A stretch of DNA of 63,189 nt from Cellulomonas hominis (GTDB lineage: Bacteria > Actinomycetota > Actinomycetes > Actinomycetales > Cellulomonadaceae). The position numbers were made by a program, and so were the translations under genes. Shown piece after piece: positions 18,779 through 28,613 of this stretch (positions within the stretch are counted from its first letter, which is position 1; each line of letters begins with the position of its first letter). The DNA is taken from the NCBI RefSeq assembly GCF_901521055.1, contig NZ_CABEGA010000019.1, positions 1 to 63,189 on the forward strand. Direction: 5' to 3'. Under the pieces are notes generated by a model. It saw only the letters and a list, made by a program, of their open reading frames with translations. It did not search any database and had not been told where the DNA came from.

Positions 18779-20449
18779 TCAGAACGGCGGTGACTCCCCC
18801 GACGACGCCGTGCCCAGGTGGAGCACCTCCCCCGTCTCGGGCCGGACGAGGTAGCGGTGCCCGGTCGGGGTGGTCCACTCGAACACGCCTGGCCGGAGCT
18901 GGCGCAGCACGTAGCCGCCGTCGGTCTTGAGGCGGTGGTGCCGTCGGCACAGCGGCCCGAGGTTGTGGTCGGCCGTCGCGCCGAGCGGTTCGCGGGCGGT
19001 CCGCGCACCGCGTGGTCCTGGTGGAGCGGGCGGTCCTGCCGGAGCCGGTGCCCCTGGTGGTGCGTGGAACGGCCGGGTGTGGTCGAGGTCCGCGCGGGCG
19101 GCGGGCACGACGCAGCCCGGAGCAGCGCAGCGTCGGTCGCGGACCCGCACGTGCTCGGCGAGCGCGGCGGTCGGCCGGTAGCGGCTGCGCCCGACGTCGA
19201 GGACGGTGCCGGACAGCGGGTCCGTCACGACCCGCCGCCAGACCCCGCCCGCGGCGAGCGCACGGGCGGTCACGGCGTCGACCGGGCCGTAGCCGTCGAG
19301 GTCCGCCGGCCGGTCGTCGAGCCCGAGCAGGGTCGAGGCGGCCACGGTGACCCGGACCTCGGCGCCGGCGCGCAGGCCGGGCGGGGGCGTGTCCGCCAGC
19401 GCCGCGGGCACGGCGGCCGGCTCCGCCTGCACCGGACGGAACAGGTCCGCCGCGCGGCCGCCGCCGAGGCCCAGCCTGTCGACCTGCCAGGCCGGCCCGT
19501 CACCGGGCGCCGCGTCGGACCCGACGACGAGGTCCCGCAGCCCGTCGGCGCGGAGCTGGTCGAGCGTGCGGGCGTCTCCGCAGGCCCGTGCGGCGCGGGC
19601 GGTGTGGTCCAGCACCCCGTCGACCCGAGCTGCGTCCTGAGCGGGCAGGACCACGGACATCGACGCCATGCCGTCGGGCAGCACCCGGGGGTGACCGACC
19701 CGGCGACCGGTACGGGCCCGGTCCACCCGACCGGGCGCACCGTCGGGGTCCGCCTCCAGGAGGGCCTGCTCGACGTCCCGGCGGAGCTCCGTGACCGTCC
19801 GGCGGGCCGCGGTGGGCAGCACCCGGTGCTCGACCTCGTTCGCGAGCTGGTGCGGCTGGTCCCAGAGCCGGTCGACGAGAACCCGCGTCTTCGCGGCGTC
19901 GATGTCGCCGTGCTCGAGCGCCTCGCCCGTGGCGAGCATGTGGGTGGAGAGCGCGACGCCCTGCCGGACGAGCCCGTTGGCCGCGATGCGGGACGTCCCC
20001 AGCCGGAACGCGAGCTCGTCCCCCGCGACCGACCGCTGCAACGGCGGCGGGCCGGCCAACCCGCTCCAGCTCGGGTCCATGCCCGGCAGGCTCGCGACCG
20101 CCGCGGCCCAGGACGCGGTGCGGGCGTGCGCGGCCGCCTCGACGCGTGCCGCTGCCGCCGTGGCCTCCACGACGCCGGCGTCGGACAGGGTCTCGGGATC
20201 GACGGCGTCGAGCCACGCCGCCAGCGCGGGACCCGGCACGGCGGTGGCCAGCAGCTCGACCTCGCGGCGGCCGGCCGCGAGGTGCCACTCGGGAGATCCC
20301 TGCGGCAGCGCGGCAAGCCGCTCGGACCAGGCACCCGCCAGCGCGGACGGGATCGTGGACCAGTCGGGCTCGCCCAGCACTGCCGCCGACGCACCCGGGA
20401 GCGCGCCGTCGGGCAGCCCCTCGGTACGTTCATGCAGGTCAGATGCCAT
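18779..20449 (-). CDS. DUF222/HNH endonuclease-domain protein (13E12-repeat type)
   Basis: A 556-aa member of the DUF222 plus HNH family that is multi-copy in many actinobacteria (the 13E12 repeat family in mycobacteria). The long Ala-rich N-terminal part (about 1-390) is DUF222. The C-terminal HNH module has CAAPGC, DLDHTRPF and NLGPLCRRHHRLK, so the metal-binding Cys and His residues are intact. Pro/Ala-rich residues interrupt the HNH around the DHTRPF box. The biological role is unknown and a selfish or mobile character has been suggested. The Met at 20449 is chosen over a GTG at 20482. It lies between ffh-linked genes and rpsP. Confidence 0.85.
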   Translation of the reverse strand: MASDLHERTEGLPDGALPGASAAVLGEPDWSTIPSALAGAWSERLAALPQGSPEWHLAAGRREVELLATAVPGPALAAWLDAVDPETLSDAGVVEATAAAARVEAAAHARTASWAAAVASLPGMDPSWSGLAGPPPLQRSVAGDELAFRLGTSRIAANGLVRQGVALSTHMLATGEALEHGDIDAAKTRVLVDRLWDQPHQLANEVEHRVLPTAARRTVTELRRDVEQALLEADPDGAPGRVDRARTGRRVGHPRVLPDGMASMSVVLPAQDAARVDGVLDHTARAARACGDARTLDQLRADGLRDLVVGSDAAPGDGPAWQVDRLGLGGGRAADLFRPVQAEPAAVPAALADTPPPGLRAGAEVRVTVAASTLLGLDDRPADLDGYGPVDAVTARALAAGGVWRRVVTDPLSGTVLDVGRSRYRPTAALAEHVRVRDRRCAAPGCVVPAARADLDHTRPFHAPPGAPAPAGPPAPPGPRGARTAREPLGATADHNLGPLCRRHHRLKTDGGYVLRQLRPGVFEWTTPTGHRYLVRPETGEVLHLGTASSGESPPF

Positions 20450-20495
20450 GTCCCCACCGTAGACCGCAGCACTGACACGCACCGCGCGCCGCCGC

Positions 20496-21587
20496 CTAGG
20501 CCACCCGCACGCCGCGCAGGACCACGGCCCGCGGCGCCGCCAGCACCCGCACGTCCGCGCGCGGGTCGGCGTCGTACACGACGAGGTCGGCGCTCTCCCC
20601 CTCGTCCAGCCCGGGCACGCCGAGCCAGGCGCGCGTGCGCCACGAAGCTGCCGCCACGACCGCGCGCGCCGGCAGCCCGGCCGCGACCAGCTCGGCCGCC
20701 TCGTCGGCGATCCGCCCGTGCGCGATGGTGCCGCCCGCGTCGGTGCCGACCAGCACCGGCACGCCCGCGTCGTGCAGGTCCCGGACGTGCGCGTACCGGC
20801 GGTGGTGCATGCGGCGCATCCGCGCGGCGTAGACGGGGTACCGCTGGGCGCGATCCGCGATGGCGCCGAACTGCGCGACCTGCAGGAGCGTCGCGGTGAC
20901 GGGGATGCCGGCCGCGGCGATCCGGTCGACGTGCCGGTCCTCGGCGCCCGTGGCGTGCTCCAGGCAGTCGACGCCGGCGTCGAGCAGGCCGTCGAGCGCC
21001 TCCCCCGCGAACGTGTGCGCGGTGACGCGCGCCCCGGCGCCGTGCGCGGCGGAGACCGCCGCCGCGAGGACGTCGTCCGGCCACAGCGGCCGCAGGTCCC
21101 CGTCGGCGCCGAGGTCCCGGTCGATCCAGTCGGCGACGAGCTTGACCCAGCCGTCGCCGCGCGCGGCCTCCTCGCGGACAGCGTCGGGGAGCTCCGCGGT
21201 GGAGGCCAGCTCCCGCCCGTAGTGCCGCAGGTAGCGCTTCGGCCGCGCGAGGTGCCGGCCGGCCCGGATCAGGCGCGGCAGGTCCGGCCGGTCGTGCACC
21301 CAGCCGGTGTCCGCGGGCGACCCGGCGTCGCGCACCAGCAGCACGCCGGAGTCCCGGTCGGCGACGGCCTGCGCCTCCGCGGTGGCCCGGTCGACGGCGC
21401 CCTCCGCGGCGAGCCCGATGTGGCAGTGCACGTCCACCAGGCCCGGGAGCACCCACCCGTCGAGGGTCGTGACGTCGCCGGACGACGGCCGGTCGAACGT
21501 CAGCCGCCCGCCGACGACCCACGCCTCGCCGGCCACCCGGTCGTCGTCGAGGACGACCGGGCCGGTGAGGTGCAGGGCGTCCGCCAC
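20496..21587 (-). CDS. Amidohydrolase-family protein
   Basis: Metal-dependent hydrolase of the imidazolonepropionase-like group; substrate unknown. At 363 aa, residues fitting the metal site are HCH in VDVHCHIG, Lys in WVKLVAD, His in VTAHTF, His in CLEHATG and Asp in GTDAGG. The beta-strand-rich N- and C-terminal parts form the usual composite domain. The GTG at 21587 is 7 bp after the ffh stop, so it is probably co-transcribed with ffh; a link to SRP function is unlikely. Confidence 0.85.
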   Translation of the reverse strand: MADALHLTGPVVLDDDRVAGEAWVVGGRLTFDRPSSGDVTTLDGWVLPGLVDVHCHIGLAAEGAVDRATAEAQAVADRDSGVLLVRDAGSPADTGWVHDRPDLPRLIRAGRHLARPKRYLRHYGRELASTAELPDAVREEAARGDGWVKLVADWIDRDLGADGDLRPLWPDDVLAAAVSAAHGAGARVTAHTFAGEALDGLLDAGVDCLEHATGAEDRHVDRIAAAGIPVTATLLQVAQFGAIADRAQRYPVYAARMRRMHHRRYAHVRDLHDAGVPVLVGTDAGGTIAHGRIADEAAELVAAGLPARAVVAAASWRTRAWLGVPGLDEGESADLVVYDADPRADVRVLAAPRAVVLRGVRVA

Positions 21588-21594
21588 CGCGGCC

Positions 21595-23205
21595 TCAGCG
21601 CCCGAGGAACTTCTGCAGGTCCTGGAGGTCGGCGGGGTCGAAGGCGTCCGGCTGCTGCTGCTGCGGGGCCGCCCCGCCCAGCCCGAAGGCCGAGCCCTTG
21701 GCGGCCGGCGCGGCGGGCAGGATGCCGGCGGCGCGGTCGGCGGCGGCCTTCTCCTGCTGCGCGCGCTTGGCCGGGTTGCCGGACTTCCCCTTGGCCTTCT
21801 TGGCGGGCGCGGCGGCGCGGCCGCGGCCCTTCTTGCCCGTGCCGGGCAGGTTCCCCATGCCGGGCACCGGCATGCCGCCGCCCTTGGCCATCTGCTGCAT
21901 CATCTTCTGCGCGGCGGCGAACCGCTCGAGCAGGCCGTTGACGTCCGACACCTGCACGCCGGAGCCCGCGGCGATGCGCGCCCGGCGGGAGCCGTTGATG
22001 ATCTTCGGGTTGTCCCGCTCGGCCGGGGTCATCGACCGGATGATCGCCTCGACGCGGTCGACCTCGCGCTCGTCGAAGTTCTCGATGGCCTCGCGCATCT
22101 GCCCCATGCCGGGGAGCATGCCGAGCATCTTCTTCATCGAGCCCATGTTCTTCAGCTGCTGCATCTGCTGCAGGAAGTCCGCGAGGGTGAAGCCCTTGCC
22201 ACTGGCGAGCTTGCCCGCCATCTCCTCGGCCTGGTCGGCGTCGAACGCCTTCTCGGCCTGCTCGATCAGGGTGAGCACGTCACCCATGTCGAGGATGCGC
22301 GACGCCATCCGGTCGGGGTGGAACACCTCGAAGTCGGTGAGCTTCTCACCGGTGGAGGCGAACAGGATCGGGCGGCCGGTGACCGACGCGACGGACAGCG
22401 CGGCACCACCGCGGGCGTCACCGTCGAGCTTGGACAGGACGACGCCGGTGAACCCGACGCCCTCCTGGAACGCGGTCGCGGTGGCGACGGCGTCCTGGCC
22501 GATCATCGCGTCGATGACGAACAGGACCTCGTCGGGGTCGACCGCGTCGCGGATGTCGGCGGCCTGCTGCATGAGCTCGGCGTCGACGCCGAGCCGGCCG
22601 GCGGTGTCGACGATGAGCACGTCGTGCTGGCGCGCCCGGGCGGTCGCGAGGCCCTCGCGGGCGACGGCGACCGGGTCGGCGCCCGTGACGACGTCCAGCT
22701 CGCTGCCCTGGTTGCCGGGGTGCGGCGCGAACACGGGGACGCCCGCGCGCTCGCCGACGACCTGGAGCTGGGTGACGGCGTTCGGCCGCTGCAGGTCCGC
22801 GGCGACCAGCATCGGCGTGTGGCCCTGGTTCTTCAGGTGCAGCGCGAGCTTGCCGGCGAGCGTGGTCTTGCCGGCGCCCTGGAGGCCCGCGAGCAGGATG
22901 ACGCTCGGCGGGTTCTTGGCCAGGTGCAGCGGACGGGTCTCGCCGCCGAGGATCGACACGAGCTCGTCGTTGACGATCTTGACGACCTGCTGCGCCGGGT
23001 TCAGCGCGCCCGAGACCTCGACGGACAGGGCGCGCTCACGCACCGCCCCGGTGAACTGCCGCACGACGGGGACGGCGACGTCCGCGTCGAGCAGGGCACG
23101 CCGGATCTCGCGCACGGTGGCGTCGATGTCCGCCTCGGACAGCCGCCCCTTGGAGCGCAGGTTCTTGAAGGTCGACGTCAGTCGGTCGGACAGGGTGGCG
23201 AACAC
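21595..23205 (-). CDS. ffh: Signal recognition particle GTPase Ffh (SRP54)
   Basis: Binds signal peptides and 4.5S RNA and delivers ribosomes to FtsY. At 536 aa it has an N domain (1-85), G domain with GLQGAGKTTLAGKLA, DTAGRLGVD and TKLDG-type box LSKLDGDARGG, and a Met-rich M domain (about 310-450) with SGVQVSDVNGLL. The C-terminal tail is Lys/Ala/Gln-rich. GTG start at 23205. It lies 27 bp downstream of glnD. Confidence 0.96.
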   Translation of the reverse strand: MFATLSDRLTSTFKNLRSKGRLSEADIDATVREIRRALLDADVAVPVVRQFTGAVRERALSVEVSGALNPAQQVVKIVNDELVSILGGETRPLHLAKNPPSVILLAGLQGAGKTTLAGKLALHLKNQGHTPMLVAADLQRPNAVTQLQVVGERAGVPVFAPHPGNQGSELDVVTGADPVAVAREGLATARARQHDVLIVDTAGRLGVDAELMQQAADIRDAVDPDEVLFVIDAMIGQDAVATATAFQEGVGFTGVVLSKLDGDARGGAALSVASVTGRPILFASTGEKLTDFEVFHPDRMASRILDMGDVLTLIEQAEKAFDADQAEEMAGKLASGKGFTLADFLQQMQQLKNMGSMKKMLGMLPGMGQMREAIENFDEREVDRVEAIIRSMTPAERDNPKIINGSRRARIAAGSGVQVSDVNGLLERFAAAQKMMQQMAKGGGMPVPGMGNLPGTGKKGRGRAAAPAKKAKGKSGNPAKRAQQEKAAADRAAGILPAAPAAKGSAFGLGGAAPQQQQPDAFDPADLQDLQKFLGR

Positions 23206-23232
23206 CGCGCGATCCTCACGCTCTCTCGGCGG

Positions 23233-24999
23233 TCAGGGACGGTCCAGCGTACCCGCCAGCCGGGCCGTCGCCCGCGCCACGAGGTCGTCCACGAGCTGCG
23301 CGCGCCACGCGGTCCAGGCGGTCGGCCCGGCGGACGACGCGTCGGCCTCGGTGAGCGCCCGCAGCAGCGCCAGGAGGTCCGCCCGGCCGTCGACCGCCGC
23401 GAGCAGCGCCGTCACCGTGGCGGGGTCGTCCGGGTCGCTGCCGGTGGCCAGCTCGGAGAGCGTCAGGTGCTGCCGCACCAGCAGCACCAGGTCGGCGACG
23501 TCCTGGGCGCCGAAGCCCATCCGCTGCCCGATCGGCCCGACGAGCCGCGCGCCCTCCACGGAGTGGTCCCCCGCACCGGCGCGCTTGCCGATGTCGTGCA
23601 GCAACGCCGCGACCAGCAGCAGGTCCGGGCGCTCGACCCCGCGCCGCAGGCCCGCCGCCCGCGCCGCGGCCTCGACGAGGTGCCGGTCGACGGTGTGCCG
23701 GTGGACCGGCGAGCGCTGCGGCCGGTTCCGGACGCCGGCCCACTCGGGGATCCAGGTGGTGACGACGCCCGCCAGGTCGAGCGCCTCCCACACCGGCACC
23801 TGCGCGAGCCCGGTCGCCAGGAGCTGCACGAGCAGCGTGCGGGCGGCCTTCGGCCACGGCGCCGGCAGCGGCGGCGTGCGGGTCAGGCTGGCGATGGTGA
23901 TGGGCGACAGCGCGAGCCCGCTGCGGGCGGCGGTCGCGGCGGCGCGCAGGGACAGCAGCGGGTCGGTGCCGGGCTCGGCGTCGGCCGCGAGCACCAGCTC
24001 GCCGTCGTGCTCGACGAGGCCCTCCCCCACGGTGCGCAGCCGGGGCGGCGTGCGCCGGCCGCGGACCAGCACCGGGCGGCGGGCGGGCCGGGCGAGCGCC
24101 TGCCGGGCGTTGCGGGCCGTGGTGTCGAGCGCGTAGGACACGACCCGGCCCGCCTCGGCGAGGCTCGCGAGCAGGTCGTCCCGGTCGCCGACGCCGAGCA
24201 GCGCGGCGACCTCGTCCTGGTCGGCGAGCAGCAGCCGGTTGGTGTGGCGGCGGGTCACCGTCTGGACGGCGTCGCGCACGTCGAGCAGGTGCGTGTGGGC
24301 GCGGTCGACCGCGCCGTGCGGCCGGTCGGTCAGCCAGGTCGCGGCGAGCGCGGACAGGACGACGGCGTCCCGGATGCCGCCGCGGGCCTCCTTCAGGTCG
24401 GGCTCGATCAGGTACGCGAGCTCGCCGTGCCGCTCCGCGCGCTGCCGGGTCGACGCCAGCAGCTCGGGCAGCCGGCGGCGGGCGGCGGACCGCCAGTCCG
24501 CGAGGAGCGCCGACTGCGCCCGGTGCACGATGCCGGGGTCGCCCGCCACGGGCTGCAGGTCGAGCAGCCCGACCGCCGCGGGCAGGTCCTTGGAGGCGAC
24601 CTGCCGGCACTGGGCCAGCGACCGCACGGAGTGGTCCAGGTCGAGCCCCGCGTCCCAGACCGGGTACCAGAGGCGGTCGGCCAGCGCGGCGAGCTCCGCC
24701 GCGGAGTGCCCGCGGCCGTCGTGCACGAGCAGCAGGTCCAGGTCGCTCGCCGGGCTCGCGTCCCCGCGGCCGACGCTGCCGACCGCGCCCAGGCCGATCC
24801 CCGGCGTCTCGCGGCCGTCGGTGGCGTGCTCCCAGAGCTCGACCAGGCGGCGCAGCACGAGGTCGGACATGGCGCGCCGCCGCGCGGGGCCGTCGGCGTC
24901 GGGGCCGGAGAGCCGGACGGCGAGCTCCAGGCGCTCACGCCGGAGGTCCCGCACCCCCACGGGATCGTGGGGGTGCGGGACCTCGGGAAGGGCAGCCAT
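23233..24999 (-). CDS. glnD: PII (nucleotidyl)transferase GlnD lacking ACT domains
   Basis: Modifies the PII protein in response to nitrogen status. It has the nucleotidyltransferase motif GSVGRGD...SDLDLLL (about 78-95), the GlnD central helical region and the HD domain with [19 protein letters not shown] (about 465-485). Both catalytic centres look intact. The protein is 588 aa; characterised GlnD proteins run about 800-890 aa because two C-terminal ACT domains bind glutamine. Here the reading frame stops after [15 protein letters not shown], just past the HD domain, and ffh begins 27 bp later, so no room remains for ACT domains. The start is uncertain: ATG 24999 has no ribosome-binding site, and GTG codons at 24960 or 24954 inside a hairpin are alternatives. 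Confidence 0.9.
   Translation of the reverse strand: MAALPEVPHPHDPVGVRDLRRERLELAVRLSGPDADGPARRRAMSDLVLRRLVELWEHATDGRETPGIGLGAVGSVGRGDASPASDLDLLLVHDGRGHSAAELAALADRLWYPVWDAGLDLDHSVRSLAQCRQVASKDLPAAVGLLDLQPVAGDPGIVHRAQSALLADWRSAARRRLPELLASTRQRAERHGELAYLIEPDLKEARGGIRDAVVLSALAATWLTDRPHGAVDRAHTHLLDVRDAVQTVTRRHTNRLLLADQDEVAALLGVGDRDDLLASLAEAGRVVSYALDTTARNARQALARPARRPVLVRGRRTPPRLRTVGEGLVEHDGELVLAADAEPGTDPLLSLRAAATAARSGLALSPITIASLTRTPPLPAPWPKAARTLLVQLLATGLAQVPVWEALDLAGVVTTWIPEWAGVRNRPQRSPVHRHTVDRHLVEAAARAAGLRRGVERPDLLLVAALLHDIGKRAGAGDHSVEGARLVGPIGQRMGFGAQDVADLVLLVRQHLTLSELATGSDPDDPATVTALLAAVDGRADLLALLRALTEADASSAGPTAWTAWRAQLVDDLVARATARLAGTLDRP
24943..24984 (-). promoter_or_regulatory. Perfect 19-bp hairpin at the glnB-glnD junction
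   Basis: Arms 24943-24961 and 24966-24984 are perfectly complementary, each beginning GAGGTCCCGCACCCCCACG in its own direction, with a 4-nt loop. It lies 36 bp after the glnB stop and overlaps the 5' end of the glnD frame; possible GTG starts sit in its 3' arm. It could attenuate transcription after amtB-glnB or hide the glnD start. Confidence 0.7.
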
Positions 25000-25019
25000 G
25001 CGTCGGTCGGACCCCGGGG

Positions 25020-26665
<1,646 letters not shown>

Positions 26666-26727
26666 ACAGGTCGCCTTTCCCCTCGTCGGCCGTGCGGCCG
26701 GATCGGGGTCCAGAGTCCTGAACGGGC

Positions 26728-26765
26728 GTTACCGCGGGTGGCGGGGCGCGTTACGGCGGTGTGAC
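26728..26765 (-). promoter_or_regulatory. Candidate GlnR operator upstream of amtB
   Basis: On the amtB strand, GTCAC-ACCGCC-GTAAC (26765-26750) fits the actinobacterial GlnR box GTnAC-N6-GnAAC. A second GTAAC follows exactly 22 bp after the first (26732-26728), with a degenerate GCCAC five bases before it. This gives the typical two-box, 11-bp-period layout. It lies 63-100 bp upstream of the amtB start. Confidence 0.65.
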
Positions 26766-26767
26766 GA

Positions 26768-26804
26768 CGCCCCGGGCGACGTAAACATCGTGTTGCCCGG
26801 GGCG
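26768..26804 (-). terminator. Hairpin terminator after ftsY
   Basis: CGCCCCGGGC (26768-26777) pairs perfectly with GCCCGGGGCG (26795-26804) around a 17-nt loop that may itself pair (ACG/CGT). It starts 20 bp after the ftsY stop and immediately precedes the amtB control region. Confidence 0.75.
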
Positions 26805-26824
26805 GATCGTCTCAGCCCGCGGGC

Positions 26825-28006
26825 TCAGCCGAGGATGCCGTCGACGAACTCCTCGGCGTCGAACGGCGCCAGGTCGTCCGGGCCCTCGCCGAGGCCGACG
26901 AGCTTGACGGGCACGCCGAGCTCCCGCTGCACGGCCACGACGATGCCGCCCTTGGCGGTGCCGTCGAGCTTCGTGAGCACGATGCCGGTGACGCCGGCGA
27001 CCTCCGCGAACACCCGCGCCTGGTTCATGCCGTTCTGGCCGGTCGTGGCGTCCAGGACGAGCAGGACCTCGGACAGCGGGGCGGTCCGAGTGATGACGCG
27101 CGTGATCTTGCCGAGCTCGTCCATCAGGCCGGCCTTGTTCTGCAGGCGCCCGGCGGTGTCGACCAGGACGACGTCGACGCCCTCGGCCACGCCTTCGCGC
27201 ACGGCCTCGAACGCCACCGAGGCGGGATCGGCGCCGTCGCGGTCCGACCGCACGGTGCGCACGCCGACGCGCGAGCCCCACGTCTGCAGCTGGTCCGCCG
27301 CCGCGGCGCGGAACGTGTCCGCCGCGCCGAGCAGGACCGTCTTGTCCTCGGCGACCAGCACGCGGGCCAGCTTGCCGACCGTCGTGGTCTTGCCGGTGCC
27401 GTTCACGCCGACCACGAGCACGACCGACGGGACCGTCACGCCGTCCTCGCCGGTGACCGGCGTGGTCGCGAGCGAGCGGTCGAGGGACGGGTCCACCAGC
27501 GCCAGGAGCTGCTCGCGCAGGAGGGCCCGGACCTGGACGGGGTCCTTCAGGCCCTGCACGCGGGACTGCGTGCGGATCTGCTCGACCAGGTCCGCCGACG
27601 GGCCGGCGCCGACGTCCGCGAGCAGCAGCGTCTCCTCCAGCTCGTCCCAGTCGTCCTCGGTGAGGTGGTCGCGGGACAGCACGGCGAGCATCCGGGCACC
27701 CAGCGGGGACCCGGAGCGGGCGAGCCGGTCGCGCAGGCGGGACAGCCGGCCGGCGACCGGGGCGGGGACCTCCAGCGCCGGCGGGGCGGCGGCGTCCTCC
27801 GGCGCGGGCGCCTCGACGCCCGGGGCCTCGACGCCCGGGGCCGCGTCCGCCGGCCGCTCGAGGGTCGTCGTGCCGGCGGCGGGGCCGGCCTCGTCCTCGG
27901 AGCGGTGCGCCGAGCGGCGCCGGGCGATGACCGCCGCACTGCCGCCCAGGATGGCCAGGGCCGGCACCGCGACGAGGATCAGGTCGAGCAGGTTGTTGGA
28001 GTCCAC
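26825..28006 (-). CDS. ftsY: Signal recognition particle receptor FtsY
   Basis: SRP receptor GTPase at the membrane. At 393 aa, an N-terminal hydrophobic segment (about 6-27) anchors it, followed by an acidic Pro/Ala-rich stretch (about 30-85). The NG domain has GVNGTGKTTTVGKLA, LLGAADTFRAAAADQL, DTAGRLQNK and TKLDGTAKGG. GTG start at 28006. It lies downstream of smc as in other actinobacteria, ending in a hairpin terminator. Confidence 0.96.
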   Translation of the reverse strand: MDSNNLLDLILVAVPALAILGGSAAVIARRRSAHRSEDEAGPAAGTTTLERPADAAPGVEAPGVEAPAPEDAAAPPALEVPAPVAGRLSRLRDRLARSGSPLGARMLAVLSRDHLTEDDWDELEETLLLADVGAGPSADLVEQIRTQSRVQGLKDPVQVRALLREQLLALVDPSLDRSLATTPVTGEDGVTVPSVVLVVGVNGTGKTTTVGKLARVLVAEDKTVLLGAADTFRAAAADQLQTWGSRVGVRTVRSDRDGADPASVAFEAVREGVAEGVDVVLVDTAGRLQNKAGLMDELGKITRVITRTAPLSEVLLVLDATTGQNGMNQARVFAEVAGVTGIVLTKLDGTAKGGIVVAVQRELGVPVKLVGLGEGPDDLAPFDAEEFVDGILG

Positions 28007-28018
28007 CGGGACAGTCTG

Positions 28019-28516
28019 TCAGCCGTCGCGGGGCTGCGGCGGCTGGGGCTGAGAAGGCGACGCGGGCGAGGCGGGCGGGCCGCCCGCAGCCGTCGTCGCG
28101 GGCACGTGGCCGCTGCGGCGGGCGGCGGTGCGGGCCGCGCCGGGCACCCGCGGGTGCCGGGACCCCGCACGGGGCCGCGGGACCGCCGCCGGACGGTGCT
28201 CGCGAGCCTGCCCGGGCAGCAGGCGCCCGGCCCGCTCCCCCGTGCGCTCCAGCATCTCGGCGAGCTCGTCGAGCTGCAGGTAGCCGTCGTCGGGCTGGGA
28301 CGCCTCGGCGAACAGCTGCTCGAAGGGCACGTCCACCGGCTCGGCGACCTCGTCGTCCGCGACGGCGTCCTCGTCCCGGCGCCGCCGCAGGCCGTTCCTC
28401 AGGTCACGCCAGAACCCGCGCAGGTCGGAGCCGCCGTCGCCGACGGCGTTCGCCATCACGATCACGCCCACCGCGGCCAGCAGCGCCAGCCCGATGCCCC
28501 ACAAGTACCCGCCCAT
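28019..28516 (-). CDS. Small membrane-anchored hypothetical protein
   Basis: A 165-aa protein I do not recognise. Residues 1-24 form one hydrophobic helix (GYLWGIGLALLAAVGVIVMA) close to the start. The following soluble part has an Arg cluster (DLRNGLRRRRDED), an acidic region with FEQLFAEA and LDELAEMLERTGERAGRLLP, and a disordered Pro/Ser-rich tail. The ATG at 28516 has GGAGA nine bases upstream. It lies between smc and ftsY, 12 bp before ftsY, so it probably shares the ftsY transcript. Confidence 0.75.
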   Translation of the reverse strand: MGGYLWGIGLALLAAVGVIVMANAVGDGGSDLRGFWRDLRNGLRRRRDEDAVADDEVAEPVDVPFEQLFAEASQPDDGYLQLDELAEMLERTGERAGRLLPGQAREHRPAAVPRPRAGSRHPRVPGAARTAARRSGHVPATTAAGGPPASPASPSQPQPPQPRDG

Positions 28517-28613
28517 GGGGAGCATTCTCCGGCCCGCGAGCCCCCCGCGGCGCCGCCCCGCGCGGGAGCCACGCAAACAGCCACCGGATCTTCACACCGG
28601 GCGGCCGGTGGGG

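Noticed and set aside
23205..23233. Frameshifted remains of GlnD ACT domains
   Set aside because: Only 27 bp lie between the glnD stop and the ffh start, and ffh is intact, so no hidden ACT coding fits here.
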